64,000 nucleotides of DNA from the NCBI RefSeq assembly GCF_009183415.1, contig NZ_WEHU01000009.1, positions 141,969 through 205,968 on the forward strand. Direction: 5' to 3'. This stretch comes from Bacillus sp. B1-b2 (lineage in GTDB: Bacteria > Bacillota > Bacilli > Bacillales > Cytobacillaceae). Positions 7,201 through 16,698 of the stretch are shown here, one piece after another; within the stretch, counting starts at the first letter, position 1; each line of letters opens with the position of its first letter. Below the pieces are notes generated by a model. The model searched no databases, was not told the origin of the DNA, and was given only the letters and a program-made list of their open reading frames with translations. Position numbers and translations under genes: made by a program.

Positions 7201-8400
7201 CTATCTATACCCAACTCCAAGCGACTTTTCTATATGTTTACTTACATGTGACATTAAATAACAGAATATAAAGTAGATAAATGCGATAACAATATATAAC
7301 TCCATATACTTACCTAAATATTCTGGATTAGCTGCAATTTTTTCTCCCATACCTAAGAAATCAGACAATCCTATTACCGCTACTAAAGAAGTATCTTTAA
7401 AAATCGAAATAAATTGACCTACCATAGCTGGTATTACGGCTTTTAAAGCTTGTGGTAATATAATAAAAATCATCATTTTAGCCTGATTCAATCCTAATGC
7501 TTGTGCTGCTTCAAATTGCCCTCGTGGGATAGACTGCAATCCACCGCGAATGTTTTCTGCTAGATATGCTGCACTAAATAGGGTAAAAGCTATCATAGCG
7601 CGAACTACATTATCTAATTGTACCCCTCCAAGAAACATCGGTAGAAGAAGCTGGGCAATAAATAATACCATGATCAAAGGCATACCCCGTATTAGTTCAA
7701 TATAAATAATACAACTATACTTAATAATAGGAAGTTTACTACGTCTACCTACAGCCAACAATAAACCTAAAGGAAAAGAACAAACAATAGAAACAGAAGC
7801 CAAAATTAATGTAAGTAAAAATCCGCCCCAGACATTAGATTTAACTGGTTCCATAATACCGAAACCATTAATGATACCCAATGAAATAGGGATATATAAA
7901 ATCCATAATACTAAAATAGGAATCTTTAACTTTGGTACAAACCTTCCAATACCATAGAATAATAAAATTAATGCTACACTAGTAAATAAATAGACCTTAG
8001 ATGATGCTTCTGTATAAGGTACAATGCCAAAAACCAATAAAATAAATCCTATGGTCATTGCCACATGTCCGATAACACCTCTCCAAACACCCCATGACGC
8101 CCCAAGTAATGCCGAAAGTATAAGGATAGAAGTCCACAATCTCCATACTTCTTCTACTGGGAATTGACCCATAAATAATAATGGAAGATTCTCTGTCACT
8201 ACTTCCCATTCACTTGCTACTAGAAATCCGCCTATCTTAAAAATAATATAGATAGAAAACATCAGTGTTAAGATTGTTAATATGGCATTTTTCCAGTCTT
8301 TGAATAAATTATTCTTGAGCCATAATTGTAATTTTGTTTGATTATTCAACTTAGTTGTTTTCAACACTTTTTCCGTATTGTTCCGTTGTATATTATCCAA
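7201..8400 (-). CDS. Polar amino-acid ABC permease 2 (AapM/BztC-like)
   Basis: A 399-residue membrane permease, larger than the usual 220-residue His/Glu/Gln permeases and matching the AapM/BztC class, whose N-terminal half adds several transmembrane segments. The C-terminal half has the BPD transport domain with the EAA-type loop [28 protein letters not shown] (given in parts: EAAQALGL, then ILPQALK) that docks on the ATPase. About eight hydrophobic segments. It starts 9 bases past the end of the other large permease and is followed 16 bases on by the ATPase. The substrate is probably glutamate, glutamine, aspartate, asparagine or a broad set; sequence alone does not decide. Confidence 0.88.
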   Translation of the reverse strand: MDNIQRNNTEKVLKTTKLNNQTKLQLWLKNNLFKDWKNAILTILTLMFSIYIIFKIGGFLVASEWEVVTENLPLLFMGQFPVEEVWRLWTSILILSALLGASWGVWRGVIGHVAMTIGFILLVFGIVPYTEASSKVYLFTSVALILLFYGIGRFVPKLKIPILVLWILYIPISLGIINGFGIMEPVKSNVWGGFLLTLILASVSIVCSFPLGLLLAVGRRSKLPIIKYSCIIYIELIRGMPLIMVLFIAQLLLPMFLGGVQLDNVVRAMIAFTLFSAAYLAENIRGGLQSIPRGQFEAAQALGLNQAKMMIFIILPQALKAVIPAMVGQFISIFKDTSLVAVIGLSDFLGMGEKIAANPEYLGKYMELYIVIAFIYFIFCYLMSHVSKHIEKSLGVGYR

Positions 8401-8409
8401 TTCGACTCA

Positions 8410-9579
8410 CTACCTTTCAACCAATTGGAATTTTTTATTAAACAGATTCATTACAAGTGATGTAACTAGACTAAATAATAAATAAACGCCAATAACGATT
8501 ATTAAAGTCTCTATTGTATGCCCAGTTTGATTAATAATAGTATTTCCAATTCCCACTATATCCTGATAAGCCACCGCCATCGCTAAACTAGAATTTTTAA
8601 TTAGATTAAGATATTGACTAGTTAGTGGTGGAATGATAATCCGAATAGCTTGTGGAAAAATGATCAATCTTAAAGAAATGGAGCTTTTAAAGCCAAGTGC
8701 TTTTGCCGCTTCTGTCTGCCCTTTCGGAACACCGATGATTCCAGCACGTACAATTTCAGCAATAAATGTAGAAGTATAAATAGTTAATGCAACCAATACA
8801 GATAAAAACCCAATGGAGACGGATGTTCCTCCGACAAAGCTATTACCTTCAAATGCCGGTATTGAAACTTGTAAGGGGCCATTTCCTAAAATAAAATATG
8901 TAAGAACAAAACCTACTAGAAATAATCCAATACTATAGGTGAGAGGAAATGTTTTTTTTCCTGTTTCTATCGTGTAATTCGATAGCTTTTTATAAAAAAT
9001 AAATCCTACAATACCTAATACAATCAATATAACTACCCAAATGAATGTGTTATCCTGTAAATGAAACCATGGTACACTAGCACCTCTGTTTGAAAAATAA
9101 AAAGGACCAATTGATACAGCCTCTTGCACTTTAGGCATTTGAAGAAAAACAGCAAAATTCCAAATGAAGATTTGAACTAACAGCGGCGTATTACGAAATA
9201 CTTCTACGTAAACTGTCGCAACTTTACTTAATAGCCAGTTGTCCGATAATCTTGCAATCCCTACAACTACTCCAATAATTGACGCAAAAATAATTCCAAA
9301 AATAGAAACTTTTAGAGTATTCAACAAACCAACAATCAATGCCCGAAAATATGGATCTGCTGGTGTATAACTAATTAAGGATTCAGAAATTGGAAAAGAT
9401 GCTCTAAGACTTAAATAGTCTAAACCTAAAGTCAACCCAATTTGTTTTAAACCTGCCATAACATTTTGAATCATAAAAAAGATGACTGTTCCAACTATTA
9501 ATAGGAAGATAAGTTGAAATAAAATAGGAACAATCTTTCTATTTCTCCATACCGGAGTGGAAGTCTTCTTTAATTCCAT
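8410..9579 (-). CDS. Polar amino-acid ABC permease 1 (AapQ/BztB-like)
   Basis: A 389-residue permease of the AapQ/BztB class. An N-terminal helix (about 20-40) is followed by a long insertion before the canonical C-terminal BPD domain, with the EAA-loop TEAAKALGFKSSISLRLIIF near residues 285-305 and PQAIRIIIPP after it. I chose the ATG preceded by GAGG at 8 bases rather than the GTG three codons earlier. It pairs with the adjacent large permease as a heterodimer. A stem-loop at 9605-9645 separates it from the binding-protein gene, a common way to keep binding-protein mRNA more abundant. Confidence 0.88.
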   Translation of the reverse strand: MELKKTSTPVWRNRKIVPILFQLIFLLIVGTVIFFMIQNVMAGLKQIGLTLGLDYLSLRASFPISESLISYTPADPYFRALIVGLLNTLKVSIFGIIFASIIGVVVGIARLSDNWLLSKVATVYVEVFRNTPLLVQIFIWNFAVFLQMPKVQEAVSIGPFYFSNRGASVPWFHLQDNTFIWVVILIVLGIVGFIFYKKLSNYTIETGKKTFPLTYSIGLFLVGFVLTYFILGNGPLQVSIPAFEGNSFVGGTSVSIGFLSVLVALTIYTSTFIAEIVRAGIIGVPKGQTEAAKALGFKSSISLRLIIFPQAIRIIIPPLTSQYLNLIKNSSLAMAVAYQDIVGIGNTIINQTGHTIETLIIVIGVYLLFSLVTSLVMNLFNKKFQLVER

Positions 9580-9604
9580 GCCTTTCACCTCACATAAAAG
9601 AATA

Positions 9605-9645
9605 GGAGATACCTCAAAGTATTTTTATTTTCTTGAGATATCCCC
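9605..9645 (-). promoter_or_regulatory. Intercistronic stem-loop after the binding-protein gene
   Basis: GGGGATATCTCAAG pairs imperfectly with CTTTGAGGTATCTCC. It lies between the binding-protein and first permease genes, with no strong T-run. Likely an mRNA-stabilising or partial termination structure. Confidence 0.6.
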
Positions 9646-9677
9646 TTCCTAACTATTTACAATTCATTTCTCATTTT

Positions 9678-10754
9678 TTAACGGAATGGGATAGAGTACA
9701 ACAATCCACCATCGCTATATAAAGCATTTTGAGTTCGCTCTAATTTAAATGCTGTATCTGGTCCTAAGTTACGATCGTAAATTTCTCCATAATTCCCAAC
9801 TTGCTTGATTACTTGGTAAGCAAAGTCATTAGATAATCCTAATTGCTCTCCTAAATTCCCTTCAACACCTAATAATCTTTGGATTTCTGGATTTTCACTA
9901 GTTAAGAATTCATCTACATTTGTAGATGTAATACCAAACTCTTCAGCTTGAATGGTTGCATATACAATCCAAGTAACTGCATCTGACCATTTTTCATCAC
10001 CGTCTTTGACTGCTGGAGCTAATGGTTCCTTAGATAAAGTAGCATCTAAAATAATATGTGCATTAGGGTCTTGTAAAGTGGATTGACGAGAAACTAATCC
10101 AGATTTATCTGTTGTCCATGCATCGATAGATCCACTTTCATATGCCGCAATAACAGCATCTGCATTATCAAATGTTGCAGGAGTATAAGTGACACCAGCA
10201 GCTGCCATTTGATCAGCTAAATTTAATTCTGTAGTTGTTCCTGTTTCTACACCAATTGTCATTCCTTCTAAGTCCTCTAATGTAGTAATACCACTATCTT
10301 TCGGGGCCATAATTCCTTGCCCATCATAAAAAGTGACAGGAGCAAAGCTTAATCCAACCTCTGCATCACGGTTTGTTGTCCAAGTAGTATTACGAATAAG
10401 CACATCTACTTCTCCAGACTGAACTGCTGTAAAACGGTCTGTTGCAGAAAGAGGTCTATATTCTACCTTTGTTGCATCTCCAAGAACACCAGCAGCAATT
10501 GCCTTTGCAAAGTCCACATCAAAACCTGAATTCTTACCATCTGACCCTATGTATCCAAACCCTGGTAACGCATCATTAATACCAGCTTTTAATGTACCTC
10601 TGTCTATTATTGACTCTAATAAACTATTACCTGAGGCAGCAGATGAGTTTCCTTCTGTTTCTCCATCTGTACTTGTTTCATCACTAGAACAACCAGCTAG
10701 TGCTAATACAAGGACTAATAGCAAGCTAAACATTAGAGATAAACTTTTCTTCAT
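9678..10754 (-). CDS. Amino-acid ABC transporter substrate-binding lipoprotein
   Basis: A 358-residue extracellular binding protein of family 3 (AapJ/BztA-like, longer than the usual 250-residue members, consistent with the enlarged permeases). It opens with a lipoprotein signal: basic MKK, a hydrophobic stretch and lipobox LALAGC, giving lipid-modified Cys22. A Ser/Thr/Glu-rich linker follows. The mature domain begins ILRG-like DRGTLKAGINDALPGFGY and contains the ligand-binding FDVDFAKAIA and the VLIRNTTWT stretch, where the Arg typically binds the amino-acid carboxylate. First gene of the four-gene importer operon. RBS GGGGGA precedes the ATG. Confidence 0.9.
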   Translation of the reverse strand: MKKSLSLMFSLLLVLVLALAGCSSDETSTDGETEGNSSAASGNSLLESIIDRGTLKAGINDALPGFGYIGSDGKNSGFDVDFAKAIAAGVLGDATKVEYRPLSATDRFTAVQSGEVDVLIRNTTWTTNRDAEVGLSFAPVTFYDGQGIMAPKDSGITTLEDLEGMTIGVETGTTTELNLADQMAAAGVTYTPATFDNADAVIAAYESGSIDAWTTDKSGLVSRQSTLQDPNAHIILDATLSKEPLAPAVKDGDEKWSDAVTWIVYATIQAEEFGITSTNVDEFLTSENPEIQRLLGVEGNLGEQLGLSNDFAYQVIKQVGNYGEIYDRNLGPDTAFKLERTQNALYSDGGLLYSIPFR

Positions 10755-11025
10755 GTTTTTATTCCCCCTAAGATTTTTTTATATGTAAGCCACCTCGTTT
10801 AAAACTGAATATTCAATCTTTTTAGTATATACGAATACTAAATATAGAGAATGACTATAACATCACTTCTAACCCATTACACGTAATAAAAACTAACATC
10901 AGATGACAAGTTTGTGATAACTTGTTTTTATTATACCTATTTTTCACGTGAATACAAATAGTTTTTTGAAAACTTTAAATTTTAAAAATAAATAAACGTA
11001 TTTATATGTCAGAAAATATCACACA

Positions 11026-11063
11026 AAAAAAAGAGGAGTGCTCTTAGTAAGCACTCCTCTTTT
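11026..11063 (-). terminator. Terminator downstream of prfC
   Basis: A 12-bp or longer stem (AAGAGGAGTGCT with AGCACTCCTCTT) followed by eight T residues on the minus strand, about 20 bases after the prfC stop. The rest of 10755-11025 is AT-rich leader and promoter DNA of the amino-acid operon; no clear operator was seen. Confidence 0.85.
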
Positions 11064-11082
11064 AGGTATATACTACTACCTA

Positions 11083-12660
11083 TTATTCTTCATCCATCGG
11101 ATTATATAATTTAACTTCTGGATTTTTATCTTGGAACCATCTTAAAGCAAATTCATTTTCAAATAAGAAAGCTTTTTTCCCATAACGATCCTCTACTAGT
11201 AGACTTCGACCACTAGAAAGATTTTCGTTAACCTCTTCGTCTACTATCCATCTTGCTATTTTAGAACCTACATGCTCCATTAAGACATCTACATTATATT
11301 CATTTCTCATACGATGCTCGAATACTTCAAACTGCAGTTGTCCTACAGCTCCTAGTAGATAATCTTCTGTTTTTAATGTTTTATAAAGCTGAATAGCTCC
11401 CTCTTGAACTAATTGTTGAATACCCTTATGAAAATGCTTTTGTTTCATTACGTTTTTCGCCGTAACTCTCACAAAAAGCTCAGGTGTAAATTGTGGTAGC
11501 TTTTCATATTGAAAATTATTTTTATTAACAGTCAAGGTATCCCCAATTTGATAGAAACCAGGGTCATACAGACCAATAATATCTCCACTTACCGCTTCAT
11601 TAACCGTACTTCTATCATCTGCCATAAATTGAGTAGATTGAGCTAGCTTGATTTGTTTCCCAGCACGAGGTAAATTCACCGTCATACCGCGTTCAAATCT
11701 ACCTGAACATATACGTAAAAAAGCAATACGATCTCGATGGGCTGGATTCATATTTGCTTGTATTTTAAATATAAATCCAGAGAAATCCTCTGATAATGGA
11801 TCTATTTCTCCTACAGATGAATTTCTAGCTTGTGGCGATGGAGCAAATTCTAGATATGTTTCTAAAAATGTTTGAACACCAAAATTACTTAACGCACTTC
11901 CAAAGAATACGGGAGTAAGATCTCCACTATCAATCTTCTCTCTAGAAAACTCGTTACCAGCTTCATTAAGTAGCATAATTTCTTCTAGGGTTTGATCATA
12001 TAGAGAATCAATTTTAATTGGATGATCTCCTTCGATTTCTCCATCATCATTTAACGCTATATATTTCTCTTCCTCTTCCACTCTGAACTGTTCAATGCGA
12101 TTATAGAAACGATCATAAATTCCTAAGAATTCTTTCCCCATTCCAATCGGCCAGTTCATTGGATACGCTTCGATTCCCATTACTTCTTCAAGTTCTGCTA
12201 ATAATTCTAGAGGTGCCTTACCTTGGCGATCCATTTTATTAATAAACGTGAAAATTGGTATTCCTCTCATTTTACAAACTTTGAATAATTTTAGGGTTTG
12301 TGCTTCTATTCCTTTTGCAGAATCAATAATCATAACAGCACTATCTACTGCTGTTAAAGTACGATAAGTATCTTCACTAAAATCTTGGTGACCTGGTGTA
12401 TCAAGGATATTCACTCGACAATCGTTATAATCGAACTGCATAACACTCGATGTAACAGATATCCCTCTTTGTTTTTCTATTTCCATCCAATCACTTGTTG
12501 CAAATTTCCCAGTTTTCTTCCCTTTAACTGTTCCAGCATCTCTTATAGCACCGCCGAACAGTAGTAACTTTTCCGTTAATGTAGTTTTCCCGGCATCTGG
12601 ATGGGAAATAATCGCAAATGTGCGACGAGATAGTACATTCTGATTAAAATTATTTGACAT
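11083..12660 (-). CDS. prfC: Peptide chain release factor 3 (RF3)
   Basis: A 525-residue translational GTPase that recycles RF1/RF2 from the ribosome after termination. It shows G1 SHPDAGKTT (about 19-27), the switch region [13 protein letters not shown]3 DTPGHQDF (about 87-94) and G4 NKMD (about 141-144), in the RF3 arrangement with the '[13 protein letters not shown]' type switch I. Domains II and III follow, including the [14 protein letters not shown] region. Length is normal (about 525-530). It is monocistronic with its own terminator, divergent from the thiamine operon. RF3 is absent from B. subtilis 168, so its presence is mildly informative about lineage. Confidence 0.95.
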   Translation of the reverse strand: MSNNFNQNVLSRRTFAIISHPDAGKTTLTEKLLLFGGAIRDAGTVKGKKTGKFATSDWMEIEKQRGISVTSSVMQFDYNDCRVNILDTPGHQDFSEDTYRTLTAVDSAVMIIDSAKGIEAQTLKLFKVCKMRGIPIFTFINKMDRQGKAPLELLAELEEVMGIEAYPMNWPIGMGKEFLGIYDRFYNRIEQFRVEEEEKYIALNDDGEIEGDHPIKIDSLYDQTLEEIMLLNEAGNEFSREKIDSGDLTPVFFGSALSNFGVQTFLETYLEFAPSPQARNSSVGEIDPLSEDFSGFIFKIQANMNPAHRDRIAFLRICSGRFERGMTVNLPRAGKQIKLAQSTQFMADDRSTVNEAVSGDIIGLYDPGFYQIGDTLTVNKNNFQYEKLPQFTPELFVRVTAKNVMKQKHFHKGIQQLVQEGAIQLYKTLKTEDYLLGAVGQLQFEVFEHRMRNEYNVDVLMEHVGSKIARWIVDEEVNENLSSGRSLLVEDRYGKKAFLFENEFALRWFQDKNPEVKLYNPMDEE

Positions 12661-12795
12661 GTTACGTTCCTCTCTTTTGCACTTTCATTTTAAGTCCATT
12701 CCCTTATATTATCGCGATACATCAAAGTTTGCAATGCCCTACCTATTCCTATACACCAATTTTTTTTATTTCTTTTCGCTATCCATATTCTTTGG

Positions 12796-12801
12796 TATAA
12801 T
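12796..12801 (+). promoter_or_regulatory. Promoter -10 box of the thiamine operon
   Basis: TATAAT, preceded by a TTTGG extension and an AT-rich region with only a weak -35 (TTTCGC) at roughly 17 bases. The TPP aptamer begins about 25 bases downstream. Confidence 0.6.
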
Positions 12802-12824
12802 AGTTGGTGACAATGAAATAGAAA

Positions 12825-12927
12825 AGAATTTGTAGGGGAACCAGTGTTTCTGGTTGAGAGTTATCAATAAAGATAAAACCCTTTGAACCTGATCTGGTTT
12901 ATACCAGCGTAGGAAACGTATATTCTT
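12825..12927 (+). promoter_or_regulatory. TPP riboswitch (THI element)
   Basis: Contains the conserved GGGGAACC, CTGGTTGAGAGT, ACCCTTTGAACCTGATCTGG and CGTAGGAAACG elements of the thiamine-pyrophosphate aptamer in order. P1 forms between AGAAT at 12825-12829 and ATTCT at 12922-12926. A terminator follows at 12964, so high TPP should switch the operon off. Confidence 0.97.
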
Positions 12928-12963
12928 TAATACATAATTAGCCTTATTTAGTCATGTATTTTA

Positions 12964-12998
12964 AAAGCGTTCAGTCCTACTGAGCGCTTTTTATTTTT
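12964..12998 (+). terminator. TPP-riboswitch expression-platform terminator
   Basis: A 12-bp stem (AAAGCGTTCAGT with ACTGAGCGCTTT, one G-T pair), three-base loop, followed by TTTTATTTTTATT. It lies between the aptamer and the first gene. Confidence 0.88.
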
Positions 12999-13071
12999 AT
13001 TAATAAAGAATTTCCTACAACATTCTCCTCCTTATCTTTTCTAATTCAATACAAAAAGTTGGGGGTTACTC

Positions 13072-14070
13072 ATGAAAAAAATAATGTTAGCAATGGTGGC
13101 TGTATTATTACTTGTTAGTTGTAGTAATAGTTCCACTCCAAGTACAGAAGGCAAAGAAAATGAATTACAAAAGATAACAATGGTACTAGATTGGACACCT
13201 AATACCAATCATACTGGACTATATGTAGCACAAGAAAATGGTTATTTTAAAGAAAATGGATTAGATGTTGAAATTATTACACCTGGTGAATCTAGTGCGG
13301 ATGCGTTAGTTGCTTCAGGGAAAGCTGATTTTGGCATCAGTTATCAAGAAAATATTACCCAAGCTAGAACAGAAGGTGTGCCTATTGTATCAATAGCAGC
13401 TGTAATTCAGCATAATACATCTGGCTTTGCTTCACCAGTTGATAAAAATATTCAATCACCGAAAGATTTTGTTGGAAAAACTTACGGAGCTTTTGGGTCA
13501 GAAGTTGAAAAAAGTGTTATTAGCTCTCTTATGCAAATAGATGGTGGAGATGTTAATGATGTAGAGTTTTTAAATATTGGAGATACAGATTTTTTCACAG
13601 CTACTAAGAAAGATGTAGACTTTGCATGGATTTATTATGGATGGACTGGTGTAGAAGCAGAGTTACGTGGAGAAAAATTAAATATGATTTACCTAACAGA
13701 CTTCAGTGATAAATTAGACTACTACACACCAGTAATTGCAACGAATGAAAAAATGATTGATTCTAATCCTGAAACAGTGAAAACATTTTTAAAAGCTGTA
13801 TCTGAAGGGTATGAATACAGTATAGAGAATCCGAATAAAGCCAGTGAGATTCTATTAAGCGCTGCTCCAGACTTAGATAAAGAACTAGTTAAGAAAAGCC
13901 AAGAGTGGCTTGCATCCAAATATCAAGATGACGCAGACCGTTGGGGAGAACAGAAGCTTTCCGTTTGGGAAAACTATGCTAATTGGATGTATGATAATAA
14001 AATACTTGATAGTAAATTAGATGCAGAGAAAGCTTTTACTAATGAATTTCTACCAGAAGGAGACGAATAA
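13072..14070 (+). CDS. thiY: Thiamine-pyrimidine precursor binding lipoprotein (ThiY-like)
   Basis: A 332-residue NMT1/THI5-like substrate-binding lipoprotein. ThiY proteins capture N-formyl-4-amino-5-aminomethyl-2-methylpyrimidine or related HMP precursors for thiamine salvage. It has a signal peptide with the lipobox LLVSC (lipid Cys about 17) and the family's opening VLDWTPNTNHTGLYVAQENG (residues about 37-56), in which the WTPNTNH segment lines the pyrimidine pocket. GGGGG precedes the ATG. It is the first gene behind the TPP riboswitch and is followed immediately by a thiamine-binding protein, permease and ATPase, so the importer ThiXYZ is complete. Confidence 0.92.
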   Translation: MKKIMLAMVAVLLLVSCSNSSTPSTEGKENELQKITMVLDWTPNTNHTGLYVAQENGYFKENGLDVEIITPGESSADALVASGKADFGISYQENITQARTEGVPIVSIAAVIQHNTSGFASPVDKNIQSPKDFVGKTYGAFGSEVEKSVISSLMQIDGGDVNDVEFLNIGDTDFFTATKKDVDFAWIYYGWTGVEAELRGEKLNMIYLTDFSDKLDYYTPVIATNEKMIDSNPETVKTFLKAVSEGYEYSIENPNKASEILLSAAPDLDKELVKKSQEWLASKYQDDADRWGEQKLSVWENYANWMYDNKILDSKLDAEKAFTNEFLPEGDE

Positions 14071-14072
14071 AT

Positions 14073-14366
14073 ATGGCTAACTCTTTGATTAGTGTGCAGA
14101 TTATTCCGAAAACAAAAAATGGAGAAGATGTTATTCCTTATGTAGATGAAGCTATTAAAATCATTCAAGAAAGTGGCATCAAATATGAAGTCCACCCTTT
14201 AGAAACGACCATGGAAGGCAATATGGATGAGCTATTTCAAATAATAAGTAAGATGAATAAGAAAATGATGGAAATTGGCAGTAAAAATGTCATTACTCAA
14301 ATTAAGGTGCTATACCAACCAGATGGCATTACCTTGTCAACTTTAACGGAGAAATATCATTCATGA
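14073..14366 (+). CDS. Thiamine-binding MTH1187/YkoF-fold protein
   Basis: A 97-residue protein of the MTH1187 (thiamine-binding, formerly DUF77) family. It starts with a beta strand SLISVQIIPKT and has the TTMEGNMDELFQIISKM segment (about 46-62), which carries the family's conserved glutamate before the helix. Members form oligomers that bind thiamine or its pyrimidine in the cytoplasm. The gene lies 2 bases after thiY and overlaps the permease start by 4 bases (ATGA), so it is translationally coupled inside the importer operon. It may buffer or present substrate, or sense thiamine. The binding role is from family knowledge. Confidence 0.85.
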   Translation: MANSLISVQIIPKTKNGEDVIPYVDEAIKIIQESGIKYEVHPLETTMEGNMDELFQIISKMNKKMMEIGSKNVITQIKVLYQPDGITLSTLTEKYHS

Positions 14367-15121
14367 GAAATGCATGGAACAAAATTTGGAGACCCGCAGT
14401 GGTTCTCCTTCTTTTATTAATTATTTGGCAAATTTCCGTAACTTTTTTTCAAATAGAAGAATGGCTTTTGCCTTCCCCCCTATCAATAGGAAGGGAAGCA
14501 CTTACCAGTTGGGAATCCTTCTCGCTTCATTTGCTTTCAACAACAAAATTATCGTTATACGGATTTCTCATCGGTACTGCTGTTGGTTTAGTTATCGCCA
14601 TCACACTTCACCGAGTAACTTTTTTAAGAAAAGCTATTTATCCTTTATTAATATTAACGCAAAATATACCTATTATTGTACTTGCTCCTTTATTAATAAT
14701 ATGGTTTGGGTTTGGCTTATTACCAAAATTAATTATCATTACATTAGTCTGCTTTTTCCCCATTACAATCGCTTGTCTAGATGGATTTATGCAAACACCA
14801 GCAGAATTAAAGCACTATATGAAAATGTCAGGAGCAAACTCTCGCCAACTTTTTTGGAAGTTAGAATGGCCGTTTTCCCTTCCATCCATTTTTTCTGGCT
14901 TAAAGATTTCTGCTACCTATAGTGTGATGGGAGCTGTCATATCGGAATGGCTAGGAGCAAAATCCGGTGTAGGTGTATACATGAATTTAGCTTCTTCTAG
15001 TTTTCGAACAGATCGTGTATTTGTTGCTATTTTTGCGATTATGATTTTAAGTTTGCTATTTTTCTTTATTATCCAATTACTAGAAAAGTGGTTTGTACAC
15101 AGAAAAGGAAGGAGTGTTTAA
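14363..15121 (+). CDS. thiX: Thiamine precursor ABC permease (ThiX-like)
   Basis: A 252-residue permease of the SsuC/TauC/ThiX type with six hydrophobic segments. The ATPase-docking loop is visible as MKMSGANSRQLFWKLEWPFS-type sequence at about 153-172, ending in the conserved LP-x-I-F-SGLK. It partners with the ThiY lipoprotein and the ThiZ ATPase to import a pyrimidine precursor. The start ATG overlaps the preceding stop, and the gene ends one base before the ATPase GTG. A 182-codon open frame inside it in another phase is a shadow. Confidence 0.9.
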   Translation: MRNAWNKIWRPAVVLLLLLIIWQISVTFFQIEEWLLPSPLSIGREALTSWESFSLHLLSTTKLSLYGFLIGTAVGLVIAITLHRVTFLRKAIYPLLILTQNIPIIVLAPLLIIWFGFGLLPKLIIITLVCFFPITIACLDGFMQTPAELKHYMKMSGANSRQLFWKLEWPFSLPSIFSGLKISATYSVMGAVISEWLGAKSGVGVYMNLASSSFRTDRVFVAIFAIMILSLLFFFIIQLLEKWFVHRKGRSV

Positions 15122-15122
15122 A

Positions 15123-15854
15123 GTGGATTATTTAAGAATAGACCATGTTGATAAATCCTTTGGCTCACACCATGTTCTTAAGAACATTAACCTACTTATT
15201 AAGAAAGGTGAATTCGTCTCCATCATAGGGCCTTCTGGAAGCGGAAAAAGTACTCTTTTCCAATTAATAGGTGGATTACTTCAACCAAACCAAGGAAATA
15301 TATTTTTAAATGACGAGAACATAACTGGGACAAAAGGACATATTAGCTATATGCCACAAGCTCCTTCTTTATTTCCTTGGAGAACAATAATAGAAAATGT
15401 CATGTTAGGACAAGAGCTATCAGGAAAAAAGCAGAAGGCTATTGCTACAGCCATGTTAGAAAAAGCGGGACTTTCTGACTATACGGACCAGTATCCTAAT
15501 GCATTATCTGGGGGAATGAAACAAAGAGCCTCCTTTATTCGTGCATTATTAAGCTCTCAAGAACTATTGTTATTAGATGAACCTTTTGGTGCTTTAGATG
15601 AATTCACTCGTTTAGACATGCAGCAATGGTTATTATCCATATGGGAATCGAACAAAAGAACCATCCTATTTATTACACATAATATTGAAGAAGCACTTTA
15701 TTTGTCAGATCGAATCATTATACTTTCTTCCAATCCAGCAACCATTATTAAAGAGATAAAAGTTCCATTTGACAGACCAAGAAGCTCAGAACTATGGTTA
15801 GAAAAAGATTTTTTACAGTATAAAAAAGAGATTTATTCCTGCTTAAAAGGGTGA
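15123..15854 (+). CDS. thiZ: Thiamine precursor ABC ATPase (ThiZ-like)
   Basis: A 243-residue ATPase of the SsuB/TauB/ThiZ subfamily. The GTG at 15123 is chosen: GGAAGGAG lies about 8 bases before it, whereas a longer reading would run well into the permease gene. Motifs: Walker [10 protein letters not shown] (about 37-45), Q-loop MPQAPSLFPW, signature LSGGMKQR (about 130), Walker B LLLDEPFGALD and switch TH in FITHNIEEAL. The LFPWRT sequence after the Q-loop is typical for this subfamily. It completes ThiXYZ; the following hydrolase gene overlaps or abuts its stop. Confidence 0.92.
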   Translation: MDYLRIDHVDKSFGSHHVLKNINLLIKKGEFVSIIGPSGSGKSTLFQLIGGLLQPNQGNIFLNDENITGTKGHISYMPQAPSLFPWRTIIENVMLGQELSGKKQKAIATAMLEKAGLSDYTDQYPNALSGGMKQRASFIRALLSSQELLLLDEPFGALDEFTRLDMQQWLLSIWESNKRTILFITHNIEEALYLSDRIIILSSNPATIIKEIKVPFDRPRSSELWLEKDFLQYKKEIYSCLKG

Positions 15855-15859
15855 TTAAA

Positions 15860-16627
15860 ATGAAGAAAATGATTGATTCACATATTCACTTAGATCAATA
15901 TACATACGAAGATAGGAAAGAAATGCAAAATGATCAAACATTAGCATACGCTATTGCTGTCTCTATGAATCTCTCTTCTAGTCAAAAAAACTTCCAGCTT
16001 AGCAAGGAGTTTGATTTCATTAAACCTGCATATGGGTTTCACCCTGAACAAGTAATGCCTTCTGACGAAGAAATAAGTCAACTTTTGAAATGGATAGAAG
16101 ATAATCACGAAAGCATGATAGCTATAGGAGAAGTTGGGTTACCACATTATTGTAGATTGGAGCATCCAGAGCTCTACCCTTTAGAGCCATACATAGAATT
16201 ATTGGAACAATTTTTACTTATGGCGAAGAAGTGGAATAAGCCTATTATCTTACATAGTATTTACAAAGAAGCACCAATTGTTATTAATTTACTTGAGAAA
16301 CACAATTATAATCATGCACATTTTCATTGGTTTAAAGGAAAAGATAAGACAGTAGAGCACCTTAAGGCAAACGGTTATTTCCTTTCATTTACTCCAGACA
16401 TATTATACGAGGAAAACATACAAAAGATAGCTAAACAATTCCCCCTAGAACAGATCATGGTAGAAACAGATGGACCATGGCCATTTGAAGGTCCATTTGT
16501 AAAACAAAAAACGATGCCAAGTATGATTCACCATACCATTAAAGAAATAGCTCGGTTAAAGAATGAAAAAACATTATCCGTTTACGAACAATTATTCCAT
16601 AATACAACTAATTTTTATAGACTTTAA
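15860..16627 (+). CDS. TatD-like metal-dependent hydrolase in thiamine salvage operon
   Basis: A 255-residue TIM-barrel metallohydrolase of the TatD family. It shows the N-terminal metal motif DSHIHLD, the GFHPE strand, GEVGLPHY with the bridging acidic residue, ILHS, a histidine-rich HAHFHWFKG segment and the final ETDGPWPFEG with the metal-binding aspartate. TatD enzymes are usually nucleases, but the location as last gene of a TPP-riboswitch ThiXYZ operon suggests action on the imported pyrimidine, for example deformylation or deacylation (the job of YlmB in other bacilli). The substrate is inference. I start at the ATG after GGGTGATT; a GTG three codons earlier overlaps the ATPase stop. 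Confidence 0.8.
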   Translation: MKKMIDSHIHLDQYTYEDRKEMQNDQTLAYAIAVSMNLSSSQKNFQLSKEFDFIKPAYGFHPEQVMPSDEEISQLLKWIEDNHESMIAIGEVGLPHYCRLEHPELYPLEPYIELLEQFLLMAKKWNKPIILHSIYKEAPIVINLLEKHNYNHAHFHWFKGKDKTVEHLKANGYFLSFTPDILYEENIQKIAKQFPLEQIMVETDGPWPFEGPFVKQKTMPSMIHHTIKEIARLKNEKTLSVYEQLFHNTTNFYRL

Positions 16628-16649
16628 TATACTGATTTACCTGAAGATT

Positions 16650-16690
16650 ATCTGCCCCGTTTAAACAGATGAAATGGAGCAGATTTTTTT
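16650..16690 (+). terminator. Terminator of the thiamine operon
   Basis: ATCTGCCCC pairs with GGAGCAGAT and is followed by seven T residues, 23 bases after the hydrolase stop. Confidence 0.7.
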
Positions 16691-16698
16691 GTTTTCAC

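Noticed and set aside
14374..14922. 182-codon open frame on the plus strand inside thiX
   Set aside because: Overlaps a clear permease gene in another phase, has no SD and a non-protein-like composition.
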